The notes beneath the pieces are model-generated. The model saw only the letters and a list, made by a program, of their open reading frames with translations, was not told where the DNA came from and did no database searches. A stretch of DNA of 64,000 bases from Arthrobacter psychrochitiniphilus (GTDB taxonomy: Bacteria > Actinomycetota > Actinomycetes > Actinomycetales > Micrococcaceae): assembly GCF_003185915.1 (NCBI RefSeq), contig NZ_QHLZ01000001.1:1-64000 (forward strand), in the 5' to 3' direction. Below are positions 32,469 to 41,338 of this stretch, piece by piece. A program made the translations under genes and the position numbers. The stretch's first letter is position 1; each line of letters opens with the position of its first letter.

Positions 32469-32572
32469 GAGGACCTGTCTCCTTACGTATCCACCGGCGC
32501 TGCCTGTGGTTCTCTTGCAGCGACCGGTTGGGTCACTGTGTGGGTGTATTCACCGCTGAAAAGGTGCGAACC

Positions 32573-33700
32573 TTATTCAGCTGAGCTGGGGGTTTCGGCT
32601 GCCGGGGTGCTCTTTGCAGAGGCAGGCTTGGCAGCCGATTTTGCACCAGCCTTGGCGGCAGGCTTGGCTGCGGGCTTCGCAACAACAGGCTTGGCCATGG
32701 GCTTGGGCATGGGGATGGGCTTTGCGGCCACGGGCTTGGGAGCTGCAACCGGCTTGGCGGCTGCGGCAGGCTTTGTTGCTACGGGCGCCTTGGGTGCAAC
32801 AGACTTAGTCGCGGCAGCCTTGGGAGCTGCAGCCTTAGGAGCAGCAGCCTTGGGAGCTACCTTCGCTTCCGGGGACTTGGCAGGTACGACGGCGGCGGGG
32901 GCCGACTTTTCTGCCGGAACCTCCTTGGCCGGGGCTGCTTCGGGAGCCGGAGCCTGCGCCGCTACGGGAGCCTCAACGACTACCTCTTCAACGGTCTCGA
33001 CGGCGACTGGAGCCGGTGCGTCTTCGCCCAGGTGCAGGCCGTCGGGCAGCAAGTCAGCCAATGATTGGGTCATGGGCGCCTTGTTATCGCGGTCCACATC
33101 AACGCGGGCCGTGCCATTGGCAACTGCCTCGTTGTGGGCCTTGGCATCTGCACGCTGCTGATTGCGACGAGCCTCAGCCTTAGCTTCAGCCTTATTCTTC
33201 AGCGGGCCAATAACCATGACCATGTTGCGTCCGTCAATGCGGGGGCTTGATTCAACCACGCCAACCTCGGCAACGTCTTCGGCAAACTTCTGCAGGAGGC
33301 GGATGCCCATGTCGGGACGCTGCTGCTCACGGCCACGGAACTGAATCATGGCCTTGACCTTGTCGCCGGCACCGAGGAAGCGGAGGGCGTGTCCACGCTT
33401 GGTCTCGTAGTCGTGCTTGTCGATTTTGAGACGGAAACGGATTTCCTTCAAAACGGTGTTGGTCTGGTTCTTGCGGGCTTCACGAGCCTTGACTGCGGCT
33501 TCGTACTTGTACTTGCCGAAGTCCATCAGTTTGCACACCGGCGGCTTGGCCGTCGGTGCTACCTCAACCAGATCCAAGTCAGACTCAGCTGCTAAACGAA
33601 GGGCATCCTCAATGCGGACAACTCCAACTTGTTCGCCTGCTGGCCCAACCAACCGCACCTCAGGGACGCGGATTCGATCATTGATTCGTGGCTCGCTAAT
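32573..33700 (-). CDS. infC: Translation initiation factor IF-3 with long C-terminal extension; AUU start proposed
   Basis: 375 residues if it starts at the ATT at 33700, which has CAGGAG six bases upstream and gives the usual [19 protein letters not shown] opening; the ATG six codons earlier has no ribosome-binding site. The rare AUU codon is the known self-regulatory start of infC in E. coli. N-domain (about 1-80), the lysine-rich linker and C-domain (about 85-175, with [15 protein letters not shown]) are standard. Residues 190-375 are an Ala/Pro/Lys-rich disordered tail with repeats such as [11 protein letters not shown], as in other Micrococcaceae-like IF3. IF3 checks initiator-tRNA pairing. 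Confidence 0.93.
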   Translation of the reverse strand: MSEPRINDRIRVPEVRLVGPAGEQVGVVRIEDALRLAAESDLDLVEVAPTAKPPVCKLMDFGKYKYEAAVKAREARKNQTNTVLKEIRFRLKIDKHDYETKRGHALRFLGAGDKVKAMIQFRGREQQRPDMGIRLLQKFAEDVAEVGVVESSPRIDGRNMVMVIGPLKNKAEAKAEARRNQQRADAKAHNEAVANGTARVDVDRDNKAPMTQSLADLLPDGLHLGEDAPAPVAVETVEEVVVEAPVAAQAPAPEAAPAKEVPAEKSAPAAVVPAKSPEAKVAPKAAAPKAAAPKAAATKSVAPKAPVATKPAAAAKPVAAPKPVAAKPIPMPKPMAKPVVAKPAAKPAAKAGAKSAAKPASAKSTPAAETPSSAE

Positions 33701-33748
33701 GTGACGCTCCTGTTGCATAAAAAGGTGAGTACCATCAGCAACGAAGAA

Positions 33749-33778
33749 GGCCTCCAATTTGCTGATGCAATGGAGGCC
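33749..33778 (-). promoter_or_regulatory. Leader hairpin of the infC operon
   Basis: GGCCTCCA and TGGAGGCC pair around a 14-base loop 49 bases upstream of infC; on the minus strand TTCTTCGTTG follows. It could be an attenuator or autoregulatory leader structure. Nearby sequence CATCAGCA and TGCTGATG offers a rival pairing. Confidence 0.45.
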
Positions 33779-33995
33779 TCGAAAAATTGGCACACACTTT
33801 CCGCGAACGGACTGTGCTGGCTCCCCGTAAGCGAAAGCGCCAACCTGAACCAGACAACGCCTTGGAAGGGTCGAAAGGTGGGAGAGGACTCCACTTGCAA
33901 ACTCTGTGCCATTACCTTGGCGTATCCTGTGACTTTCGTCTTTTGGACACACTCTAAATAACAGCATCGAGTCGGTCTATGACAAGCTTAGCAGT

Positions 33996-34403
33996 ATGAG
34001 TACCCAAGATAATAATTCAGAGTCACGCAACACTTTTCAGGCGGCCGCGGAGGAGTCCCTGACGGACAGCCAGGCAGCTTCGGTGGTGCGTGACATCGCC
34101 GAAGTTCCGGCCATTGAGGTCATAACAACCGCGGCCGTTCACCTCATGAGCGCGGCAGCAGTCAAGTGCGGCCTGGCAGCGGGACCGGACGCGGAAGAGC
34201 TGAAGGATCTGGATGAAGCCCGCAAGCTCATTACGGCCCTCGCCGGCTTCGTCACGGCCGCGGCCCCCGAGATTGGCAGCCAGCATGCTGGCCCGTTGCG
34301 CGATGGCCTGCGCTCCTTGCAGCTCGCCTTCCGTGAAGCTTCCGAGTTCCCTGATGCACCAGGCAAGGGGCCCGGCGAGAAATTCACCGGAGCAGTCAAC
34401 TAG
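33996..34403 (+). CDS. DUF1844-domain protein
   Basis: 135 residues. The DUF1844 pattern is clear: PAIEVITTAAVHLMSAAAVK (about 38-57), DLDEARKLITALAGFV (about 70-85) and a C-terminal GPLRDGLRSLQLAFREAS (about 99-116). All-helical and soluble; function unknown. It is divergent from infC, a conserved placement in actinobacteria, and ends at a strong terminator. Confidence 0.88.
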   Translation: MSTQDNNSESRNTFQAAAEESLTDSQAASVVRDIAEVPAIEVITTAAVHLMSAAAVKCGLAAGPDAEELKDLDEARKLITALAGFVTAAAPEIGSQHAGPLRDGLRSLQLAFREASEFPDAPGKGPGEKFTGAVN

Positions 34404-34445
34404 TTCCTAGCTCAGGGTTCTAGATAAACCCGGCCGGGCACTTGA

Positions 34446-34504
34446 AAAAGAGAGTGCAGTTGGTGGACCGAAACCATTCTGGTCCACCAACTGCACTCTC
34501 TTTT
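34446..34504. terminator. Perfect 24-base-pair bidirectional terminator
   Basis: AAAAGAGAGTGCAGTTGGTG through GACC and its exact complement (34481-34504) with an 11-base loop; A and T tracts flank the stem on both strands. Serves DUF1844 (plus) and the MFS gene (minus). Confidence 0.92.
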
Positions 34505-34519
34505 GTCTCTAAACTCCCT

Positions 34520-35866
34520 TTAGACCGGATCTGGTTGGCCCAGGAACTCATCCGGGTCCAACTCGGCCCCGAGCTTTGATGTTGCACTCTTTGCAAGTGC
34601 AGCATTGCGGCGGCGGTTCCACACCGACATGGCGATCAGGCCAATGATTGCCAACGTGCCACAGATGGCTCCAATGATGGCGAAGCCAGCCCAAGGGCCA
34701 ATGCGATCAATCATGGCTCCTGCAAAGGGTGAGCCCATGGCGCTGCCAATAGTCATCGAGGATCCATACCAGCCCATGGCTTCACCGCGCCGGCGTTCCG
34801 ATACCAGGTCAGCAATATGTTCAGCGCTTGAGGTCAGGACTGGCGCGCAGAGCAGGCCCGGAAGAATAGAGAGCAGGCCCAGTGTCCACGCATCGGTGGC
34901 AAATCCCATCGGGATGATCAGCAGTGCCATGGCCATCAGCAGCCACAAGGGGTTAATGGAGCGTTTGAGGGCTCCGTAGAGAATGCCACCAACAATCGAG
35001 GCACCGCACCAGAAGAGGAAAACAATACCCAAATCTCCTACAACATCGTTTTCCCGCATGATGGCCACCATGCCCACATTGGTGCCGGCCAGGACCAGCC
35101 CGGCTCCCAATGATGTCCCCAAAATGGCAAGCACAGCAATGTTGACCCAGCGCAGGTTGTGCCGTGTACCGCCCCACATCCTGAGTAGGATGTTCTTATC
35201 TGCAAGGTCGGGGGCTGGGCGGTCCTCAACGGCATCGATGGGCGCCACCTCGGCGCTGCCAACGGCTACGAAGGATCCCTTTTGCCCGGTTCTGGTGGGT
35301 GGGTTGAAGATCATCAAGAACACCCCGGCCATGGACGCCGTGAGCCCAATGATGACCAGACCAACCACAGTGTGAATGGTGGTGGCCAACAAAACGCCCG
35401 CAGCCGGACCAATCATGAACGTGATTTCGGCCCCCATGGAGTCCAAGGCATACGCGGTACGCCGTTGCGCCTGAGGCACCATCACGCTCAGCGCTTGACG
35501 GACCACGGAGAAGATGGGTACGGCGAAGATTCCACCGATGAATGCTGCCACCACAAGGAATTGAAAACTCAAGAGCGGCGCCACGCTCCAGACGGCAACC
35601 TCGGCTATCACTGAGGGAACTAGAGCTCTGCGCAGTCCATGAATGTCAACGAGCCGCCCACGCCACGGGGCGCCGAAGGCCATGCCGATCGTGATGGCGG
35701 CGGCAACCAGCCCAGCGGAGGCGTAACTGAGCTTCATGGTTTCAACAACGTGCAGTGTCAGGAGAACGCCGGCAGCCGCATGCGGGATGCGTGCAAACAT
35801 GGCTATGATCAGCAGTCTGCGCACGGGTCCAACCGCCAGGATTTCACGGTACGCGGCAAAGTTCAC
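34520..35866 (-). CDS. MFS transporter
   Basis: 448 residues from the GTG at 35866 (GAGAG seven bases upstream); an ATG at 35902 is the alternative. Twelve helices are predicted, with a long central loop of about 45 acidic and polar residues (about 205-245). Motif-A-like GAPWRGRLVDIHGLRRALVP lies at about residue 66. Reads as a drug- or metabolite-exporter of the MFS-1 type; the SSAEHIADLVSERRRGEAMGW loop is well conserved in this group. Substrate unknown. Its stop is 16 bases from the shared terminator. Confidence 0.85.
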   Translation of the reverse strand: MNFAAYREILAVGPVRRLLIIAMFARIPHAAAGVLLTLHVVETMKLSYASAGLVAAAITIGMAFGAPWRGRLVDIHGLRRALVPSVIAEVAVWSVAPLLSFQFLVVAAFIGGIFAVPIFSVVRQALSVMVPQAQRRTAYALDSMGAEITFMIGPAAGVLLATTIHTVVGLVIIGLTASMAGVFLMIFNPPTRTGQKGSFVAVGSAEVAPIDAVEDRPAPDLADKNILLRMWGGTRHNLRWVNIAVLAILGTSLGAGLVLAGTNVGMVAIMRENDVVGDLGIVFLFWCGASIVGGILYGALKRSINPLWLLMAMALLIIPMGFATDAWTLGLLSILPGLLCAPVLTSSAEHIADLVSERRRGEAMGWYGSSMTIGSAMGSPFAGAMIDRIGPWAGFAIIGAICGTLAIIGLIAMSVWNRRRNAALAKSATSKLGAELDPDEFLGQPDPV

Positions 35867-35907
35867 GGGGCACTCTCTTTCATGATGATCACAAATGAGC
35901 ACCTGTG

Positions 35908-36813
35908 CTACGTTGCGATGGGGTCCTGCGGGGTGAGGGGATGCTGAAGCCGAATCTGGATCGAATCAACAGCGTAGGCAAAGTGCTCGTTCGCCGCCCA
36001 GGACTCTTGAAGGGCTGCGAGGACCCCATTGACAGCGGACTGATCCAGCCCGGGCAAGAGGGTCAGTGTGACACACAATTCCGGGCCCGTTCCGCCACCG
36101 GCCACCAACCGTCCAGACGGTTCGGTTTTTGTGTCCCAAAGGGATTGTATGCCCTGCCCTGACGTTGCGGAAATTCTTACCACGGATGGATGTCCCAGAG
36201 CGAGCGCCGAGTCCGCCAGAATACGGCTGACGGCATCATCACAATAGCTTGGCACCCACTCCTGCTGCTGGGCCAAGGCCCACATGGCCGGCCTGCGCAC
36301 CACGAACGGTCGCTGCGAACCGGGATCCAAAACCAACAGTTGTGCTTCTTCAGCCACGGCCGAAAGAGCCGCCCTGGCCGCATACACAGCAACAGGGCGG
36401 GCCTGTGGATACCACTGGGACAGTGCAAGTGCATGAGTAAAGGCGGGCAGCGCCCGGCGCCCATCCGGCCCTTGCAAGGTCACCAAAGCCATATCGGATT
36501 CCTTATCGGAGACCAGCCCGTTCTCTCCCACGGTTTGCTCCGCAAGTTGAGCCACGATCGGGATGAAGACGCGGGCGGTGGCAAGTGCAGCCACAACATC
36601 CGCCTCCGTGCACTCACCCGTGAGAAGTTTCTCCAAGGCCGCGGTGTAGCCGGAGTCTGCAGCGCCGTCGTCCGTCTCAAAGTTATGGTACTGCTCGTGG
36701 GACGGAAGGTTCCGCCCCGCCCAAGGCTGCCCGGCCGAATCGGTAGACCCACCGGCACCGGCCAAGGCCGCGGCAATGTGGCCGGGCAGTTCCTTCTTGG
36801 GCATCTGTGTCAT
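35908..36813 (-). CDS. SseB-family protein
   Basis: 301 residues. The central region (about 60-185) follows the SseB N-domain: an LEKLLTGECTEADVVAALAT helix, FIPIVA, DMALVTLQGPDGRRALPAFT and WYPQARPV, in which the LV-x-PDG strand is typical. SseB (enhanced serine sensitivity) proteins have no proven biochemical role. It starts three bases after the priA stop, so it ends the hisC-hisB-hisH-priA cluster. The pairing of an SseB protein with HisA is frequent in Micrococcales. Confidence 0.8.
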   Translation of the reverse strand: MTQMPKKELPGHIAAALAGAGGSTDSAGQPWAGRNLPSHEQYHNFETDDGAADSGYTAALEKLLTGECTEADVVAALATARVFIPIVAQLAEQTVGENGLVSDKESDMALVTLQGPDGRRALPAFTHALALSQWYPQARPVAVYAARAALSAVAEEAQLLVLDPGSQRPFVVRRPAMWALAQQQEWVPSYCDDAVSRILADSALALGHPSVVRISATSGQGIQSLWDTKTEPSGRLVAGGGTGPELCVTLTLLPGLDQSAVNGVLAALQESWAANEHFAYAVDSIQIRLQHPLTPQDPIAT

Positions 36814-36816
36814 CGT

Positions 36817-37551
36817 TTAGCGGCGGCCTGCAACGTCAAGGGCCTGCGGCAGCGTGAACTGGCCAGAGTACAGGGCCTTGCCAATGATGGCGCCCTCCAC
36901 TCCTACCCCCACCAGCTCGCGCAGTACGCGCAGATCTTCCAAGCTGGAGATGCCACCGGAGGCGACAACGGGCTTGGACGTGCGGGAACACATTTCACGC
37001 AGCAATTCCACGTTAGGGCCGCGCAGCGTACCATCCTTGGTGACGTCGGTGACCACGTAACGGGCACAGCCAGCGTCCTCCAAACGTGCAAGAACCTCCC
37101 AGATATCCCCGCCTTCCTTGGTCCAGCCACGGCCAGCCAAGGTGGTGCCCCGGACATCAAGTCCGACGGCGATCTTCTCACCAAAGCGCTCAATCACCTT
37201 GGCGGTCCATTCGGGGTTTTCCAGCGCAGCAGTGCCCAAATTGACCCGGCCAACACCCAATTCGAGGGCACCTTCCAAGGACGCATCGTCGCGGATTCCG
37301 CCCGAGAGCTCAACCTTGACAGACAGGCTTGCCACCATCTCACGCAGCAATTCCACGTTGGAGCCACGGCCGAAGGCGGCGTCCAAGTCAACCAAGTGGA
37401 CCCACTCCGCGCCGTCGTTTTGCCACTTCAGGGCAGCTTCCAGGGGCGAACCGTATCCGGTTTCCGAACCAGCTTCGCCTTGTACCAGGCGGACGGCCTG
37501 TCCGTCAGCAACATCCACGGCGGGCAACAATTCCAAAATGGGGGTGGTCAT
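36817..37551 (-). CDS. priA: Phosphoribosyl isomerase A (HisA/TrpF bifunctional type)
   Basis: 244 residues, a TIM barrel. [17 protein letters not shown] (residues 9-25) with the first catalytic Asp and the second half [17 protein letters not shown] (about 166-182) with the second Asp are intact, as are both phosphate loops (GGIRDDASL and [10 protein letters not shown]). Actinobacteria usually lack a separate trpF, and PriA then serves both histidine and tryptophan pathways; the sequence cannot prove that here. It lies downstream of hisH and the small membrane ORF. Confidence 0.95.
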   Translation of the reverse strand: MTTPILELLPAVDVADGQAVRLVQGEAGSETGYGSPLEAALKWQNDGAEWVHLVDLDAAFGRGSNVELLREMVASLSVKVELSGGIRDDASLEGALELGVGRVNLGTAALENPEWTAKVIERFGEKIAVGLDVRGTTLAGRGWTKEGGDIWEVLARLEDAGCARYVVTDVTKDGTLRGPNVELLREMCSRTSKPVVASGGISSLEDLRVLRELVGVGVEGAIIGKALYSGQFTLPQALDVAGRR

Positions 37552-37629
37552 GGGTTCCTCAACGTTGTTAGTTCAAGAGATTTTCAGGGAATCAATGGAG
37601 CAGGTGCCAGCAGTGGCGCTGGTGCCAAA

Positions 37630-37680
37630 TGGGTAGAACTAGGCCCTAGTGGGTAGAGCTGTGTCCTATTGGGTAAAGAG
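37630..37680. repeat. Imperfect 20-base tandem repeat (about 2.5 copies)
   Basis: TGGGTAGAACTAGGCCCTAG, TGGGTAGAGCTGTGTCCTAT and TGGGTAAAGAG follow each other directly, overlapping the stop codon of the small membrane ORF. Each full unit ends in CCTA plus one base. Confidence 0.7.
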
Positions 37681-37815
37681 GTATGCCGCTATCAGGGACA
37701 TGACGGCAAGTGCGGCAAAACAGATGGGAATCCAGCGGGCGGTTTTCTGCTGGTAGAACGTATAGGCTCCACCAATCAGCACGCCTGCCAGGGCCATCAG
37801 TAACAGCGAATACAT
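37666..37815 (-). CDS. Small membrane protein coupled to hisH
   Basis: 49 residues read directly from the minus strand: [16 protein letters not shown] then AYTFYQQKTARWIP then an ICFAALAVMSLIAAYLF stretch, ending TQ. Two hydrophobic helices joined by a short polar loop. The ATG overlaps the hisH stop codon as TGATG, implying coupled translation. This gene is too short for automatic ORF calls. Function unknown; position between hisH and priA makes it part of the his operon. Confidence 0.65.
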   Translation of the reverse strand: MYSLLLMALAGVLIGGAYTFYQQKTARWIPICFAALAVMSLIAAYLFTQ

Positions 37816-38495
37816 CAGCGTGCCGCCTTGGTCAATGACTGGACCCAGTTGCGCAGCAAGCGCGCTCCGGCGTCACCGGATTTTTCCGGGTGGAATTGTG
37901 TGGCGCACAGCGGGCCATTTTCAATGGCGGCAATGAATGGTGCGCCGTGCTCTGACCAGGTCACCATGGGCGGACGCATTTTGGGCTGGAGAACCTCAAA
38001 ATCCCACTTTTGCACACCGTAGGAGTGGACAAAGTAGAAGCGTTCCGAATCCACACCTTCAAAGAGCATGGAGCCCGGAGCTGCGGTGACGGTGTTCCAG
38101 CCCATGTGTGGAACCACAGGGGCAGGGAGCAGTTCCACAGTTCCAGGCCACTCCCCCATTCCTTCCCGGTGCACACCATGTTCTACACCGGCATCAAAAA
38201 GCACTTGCATGCCCACGCAGATACCCAGCACCGCCCGGCCCCCAGCAACCCGGCGCCCGATCATGCGCAACGCGTCCACGGCTTTGAGCTCATCCATCAC
38301 GGAGGCGAAGGCACCAACGCCGGGGACCACCAGGCCATCGGCATGCAGCACGTCGTCGGCCTTTGCACTGAGTGTGACAACGGCGCCGGCGCGTTCCAAC
38401 GACCGGACTGCGGAGCGGACGTTGCCGGAACCGTAGTCCAGAACTGTGACCGTGGGCTTACTATTTACTGCTGTCTCGTTAGCTCCAGAGCTCAC
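37815..38495 (-). CDS. hisH: Imidazole glycerol phosphate synthase, glutaminase subunit
   Basis: 226 residues. Class-I glutamine amidotransferase: GNVRSA near residue 24, the nucleophile Cys93 in [10 protein letters not shown], and QFHPEKSG (about 196-203) for the His-Glu pair. It supplies ammonia to HisF, which is not in this window. The GTG at 38495 overlaps the hisB stop (GTGA). The first 14 residues are a short polar extension. Confidence 0.96.
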   Translation of the reverse strand: MSSGANETAVNSKPTVTVLDYGSGNVRSAVRSLERAGAVVTLSAKADDVLHADGLVVPGVGAFASVMDELKAVDALRMIGRRVAGGRAVLGICVGMQVLFDAGVEHGVHREGMGEWPGTVELLPAPVVPHMGWNTVTAAPGSMLFEGVDSERFYFVHSYGVQKWDFEVLQPKMRPPMVTWSEHGAPFIAAIENGPLCATQFHPEKSGDAGARLLRNWVQSLTKAAR

Positions 38496-39118
38496 AAAAG
38501 ACCCTTCGTGGATGGGATTCCAGTGACGCGGGGATCGGCTTCGACGGCTGAGCGCAGAGCCCGGGCAAAGGCCTTGAACTGGGCCTCAACAATGTGGTGC
38601 GGATCTCGGCCGGCGATGACCGTCATATGCAGGCAGATTTGCGCGTGTAAGGTGATGGCTTCAAACACGTGACGTGTCAGCGACCCGGTGAAGTGACCAC
38701 CAATCAGGTGGTATTCCTGACCGGCAGGTTCGCCACTGTGCACCAGGTACGGGCGGCCTGAAACATCTACCACGGCGTTGGCCAATGCCTCATCCAACGG
38801 AATGGTTGCCTCCCCGAAACGGCGGATGCCGGCCTTGTCGCCCAAGGCTACCTTGAGAACCTCGCCCAGGGAGATGGCAACATCTTCCACGGTGTGGTGG
38901 GCATCGATGTGGGTGTCACCCGTGGCCTTGATGTTCATGTCAATCAAGGAGTGCTTAGACAGCGCCGTGAGCATGTGGTCATAGAAGGGCACAGAGGTGT
39001 CAATGTTTGACACGCCTGTCCCGTCGAGGTTGATTTCCACCATGACGCTGGACTCGCTCGTGGCACGCTCCAGTCGGGCGGTACGTCCCTGGCCGGGTTT
39101 CGGGCTGTTCTCAGTCAT
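38492..39118 (-). CDS. hisB: Imidazoleglycerol-phosphate dehydratase
   Basis: 208 residues, monofunctional. Mn-binding motifs are duplicated as in the family: [15 protein letters not shown] (about 72-86), the YDHM at about 46-49 and [17 protein letters not shown] (about 169-185). Divides from hisC by 241 bases, so it may have its own promoter, and is coupled to hisH. Confidence 0.96.
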   Translation of the reverse strand: MTENSPKPGQGRTARLERATSESSVMVEINLDGTGVSNIDTSVPFYDHMLTALSKHSLIDMNIKATGDTHIDAHHTVEDVAISLGEVLKVALGDKAGIRRFGEATIPLDEALANAVVDVSGRPYLVHSGEPAGQEYHLIGGHFTGSLTRHVFEAITLHAQICLHMTVIAGRDPHHIVEAQFKAFARALRSAVEADPRVTGIPSTKGLL

Positions 39119-39228
39119 TGCGGCAGTCCTTTGTGTACTATGCGCCCCGACCAGCAGATACCGGGCAGGGTGGGGCGCTCAAACGAAACGGGGTGTATTG
39201 ATACCAGCTTAGAAGGGAAGGCCCTGTT

Positions 39229-39324
39229 ATGCCCAACCAGTTCCCCACTGGCGAACTTATTGGCTCGGTGATGTTGACCCAATTACCCGGGTCCGGTGGA
39301 ACTCATGAACCGCGGCGCAAATGA
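39229..39324 (+). CDS. Doubtful 31-residue ORF in the hisC-hisB gap
   Basis: In the 241-base gap 39119-39359, an ATG at 39229 is preceded by GGGAAGG seven bases upstream and reads 31 codons, beginning MPNQFPTGELIG. No family recognised and it runs against the his genes. Nothing else clear is in the gap. Confidence 0.2.
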   Translation: MPNQFPTGELIGSVMLTQLPGSGGTHEPRRK

Positions 39325-39359
39325 TGAACTTAGTCCAATGCCGGACCCTACAGGGAACA

Positions 39360-40457
39360 CTAGCGAGCTAGGAAGGTACGCAACCCGGTGAGGAATGCAG
39401 TAGTTTCCGCTTCCGTGCCGGCGGTGACGCGCAGGTGCCCGGGGATTCCAACATCGCGGATGAGCACACCGTCATTCAACAACGCCTGCCACGCTTCATG
39501 GGGATTCTCTAGACCACCGAAGAAAACAAAGTTCGAATCTGAGGGGGCCGGGGTGAGTCCCAATTCCTTTAATTCCTGCACAATCCGGTCACGTTGGACC
39601 TTGATCTGCTCCACGTTAGCCAGCAAAGAGGTGGAGTTCCGCAGAGCAGCCACAGCAGTTGCCTGGGTGATGGCCGAGAGGTGGTAGGGCAAGCGGACCA
39701 GGCGAAGCGCGTCGGTTACTTCAGGGGCGCCGGCCAAGTACCCAAGTCTGGCACCGGCCAAGGCGAAGGCCTTGCTCATAGTGCGTGAGACGACTAGTCG
39801 AGGACGGCCCTTGAGAAGATTCAGTGCGCTAGGGGTTCCCGTCTGGGCGAATTCGGCGTACGCCTCGTCAACAATGATGATGGCCTGAGCTTCCTCCCCT
39901 GCCTGGTAGACCGCCTCGACCACATCTTGCCCAAGAGCCGTTCCCGTAGGGTTGTTGGGCGAACACAGGAAGACGATGTTGGGGCCGTTGCGGCGCACCT
40001 GCTCCGCCGCAGATTCCGCGGTGAGGGTGAAGTCATCCTCACGGACACCTGCCACGTAGCCAGTCCCTGTGCCACTGGCGAGCAGCGGGTACATGGAATA
40101 GGTGGGAGGGAAACCCATGGCCGTTCGGCCGGGGCCACCGAAGGCTTGCAACAGTTGTTGAAGAACTTCATTGGAACCGTTGGCCGCCCAGAGATTCTCC
40201 TCCGTCAGACCATGACCCAGATATGCCGCCAATTCCTGACGAAGCACCGTGAATTCCCTATCCGGGTAGCGGTTGAGGCCGTCAAGCTCCTGCGCAACGG
40301 CTGCCAAGATGGCCTCTTTTGCATCCGTGGGAACGCCATGGGTGTTTTCATTGACGTTCAGCAGAACGGGAACATTTAGCTGAGGAGCCCCGTAAGGGCG
40401 CAGGCCTCGCAGATCGTCACGAAGCGGCAATTGACGGAGGCGTTCAAACTGGTCCAT
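39360..40457 (-). CDS. hisC: Histidinol-phosphate aminotransferase
   Basis: 365 residues, PLP class I/II. ANGSNEVLQQLLQAFGG (about 92-108), SPNNPTGTALG (about 165-175), DEAYAEF (about 198-204) and the PLP Lys in SRTMSKAFALAGARLGY (about 226-242) are complete. The usual upstream neighbour hisD is missing; a LysM gene is there instead. Start ATG at 40457. Confidence 0.95.
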   Translation of the reverse strand: MDQFERLRQLPLRDDLRGLRPYGAPQLNVPVLLNVNENTHGVPTDAKEAILAAVAQELDGLNRYPDREFTVLRQELAAYLGHGLTEENLWAANGSNEVLQQLLQAFGGPGRTAMGFPPTYSMYPLLASGTGTGYVAGVREDDFTLTAESAAEQVRRNGPNIVFLCSPNNPTGTALGQDVVEAVYQAGEEAQAIIIVDEAYAEFAQTGTPSALNLLKGRPRLVVSRTMSKAFALAGARLGYLAGAPEVTDALRLVRLPYHLSAITQATAVAALRNSTSLLANVEQIKVQRDRIVQELKELGLTPAPSDSNFVFFGGLENPHEAWQALLNDGVLIRDVGIPGHLRVTAGTEAETTAFLTGLRTFLAR

Positions 40458-40579
40458 TCCCCCAGCATATTTGGTGGCCGTGAGAAAGTTCGAAACGGCG
40501 ACACAATGCGGACACCTGCCAAGACCTTACCCGGCTGTGGAGGAGCGCTCTTGGCCTGCGGACCTATTGGTACGGAGGG

Positions 40580-41059
40580 CTATTTGGGAATGGGGACGTA
40601 GAGTCGCTGCCCGGCGTGAAGTATCCCGCTTCCTAAGTCGTTGAGAGCAACGATCTCCCTGACCACATGGCGTGCATCACGGCCCGGATCTGCGGCGGCC
40701 GCAATACTCCAGAGGCTGTCACCTTGTAAGACGGTTACCGCAACGGCATAATCTGCAAGGTTCACCGGCTGCGACTCCGTTGCAGCATTCGCCGGTCCCG
40801 CCAGGGAGCCCGCCATGATGGCCAGCGCCAAAAACAGTAGTAGGGCGGCGGTGACAATGGCTGGAATCCCTAAGAACACCAGACGCCCGCGCCTGGTCAG
40901 CGCTAGCCTTCCTGCAGCATCGGAGGCACCCCTGGAATGGGAAGCGGTGATGGCACCGGTGCGCCCCGCTCCAACTGTCTGGTCAATGCGGGCCGCACGG
41001 GCGCTGACACCTGCTGTGGAAACGCCAAAGGATGCGTGGGAGATAAGCGCTGCATTCAT
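40580..41059 (-). CDS. LysM-domain protein divergent from lexA (YneA/ChiZ-like)
   Basis: 159 residues from the ATG at 41059 (AGGA ten bases upstream). A polar N-terminus of about 55 residues is followed by a single membrane helix (LVFLGIPAIVTAALLLFLAL, about 60-79) and a C-terminal LysM domain (about 108-155, VTVLQGDSLWSIAAAADPG) that binds peptidoglycan. This is the layout of the SOS-induced division suppressors YneA (Bacillus) and Rv2719c (mycobacteria), which are likewise divergent from lexA. LexA-box palindromes lie in the shared promoter. Function is inferred from position and domain order. Confidence 0.85.
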   Translation of the reverse strand: MNAALISHASFGVSTAGVSARAARIDQTVGAGRTGAITASHSRGASDAAGRLALTRRGRLVFLGIPAIVTAALLLFLALAIMAGSLAGPANAATESQPVNLADYAVAVTVLQGDSLWSIAAAADPGRDARHVVREIVALNDLGSGILHAGQRLYVPIPK

Positions 41060-41142
41060 GACTTGTGGTCCTTTCACCGTGAATCCGGATCCCGTGGCCA
41101 AGCACACCCATCGGATCGAAATTCCACACTCAACATCTTCGA

Positions 41143-41158
41143 TAGAACGTATGTTCTA
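41143..41158. promoter_or_regulatory. LexA box 1 (LysM gene side)
   Basis: TAGAACGTATGTTCTA has a perfect GAAC-N4-GTTC core (41145-41156), 85 bases upstream of the LysM gene ATG and in the lexA divergent region. Confidence 0.85.
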
Positions 41159-41211
41159 ATTTGCTTCTAGTACAGTTTTAGCATCTATAGACGACACTTG
41201 CCAAGAGTAAA

Positions 41212-41227
41212 TAGAACAAATGTTTGA
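41212..41227. promoter_or_regulatory. LexA box 2 (lexA side)
   Basis: TAGAACAAATGTTTGA, core GAAC-AAAT-GTTT with one deviation, 112 bases before the lexA ATG. Together with box 1 it fits autoregulation of lexA. Confidence 0.75.
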
Positions 41228-41338
41228 AATTCGCCTCTTGGTGGCTTAAACTCGGAAGAACAAGGATTGGCCGCATGATGCAGTCCACCAGCAGGCACTG
41301 ACATTGTTCAGGGCAGCCACGAAAGGACCGACGGAACC

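Noticed and set aside
36190..37656. Plus-strand ORF of 488 codons across the SseB and priA genes
   Set aside because: It is antisense to two clear genes and reads as a His/Gly/Gln-rich low-complexity product, the usual shadow of G+C-rich coding DNA.
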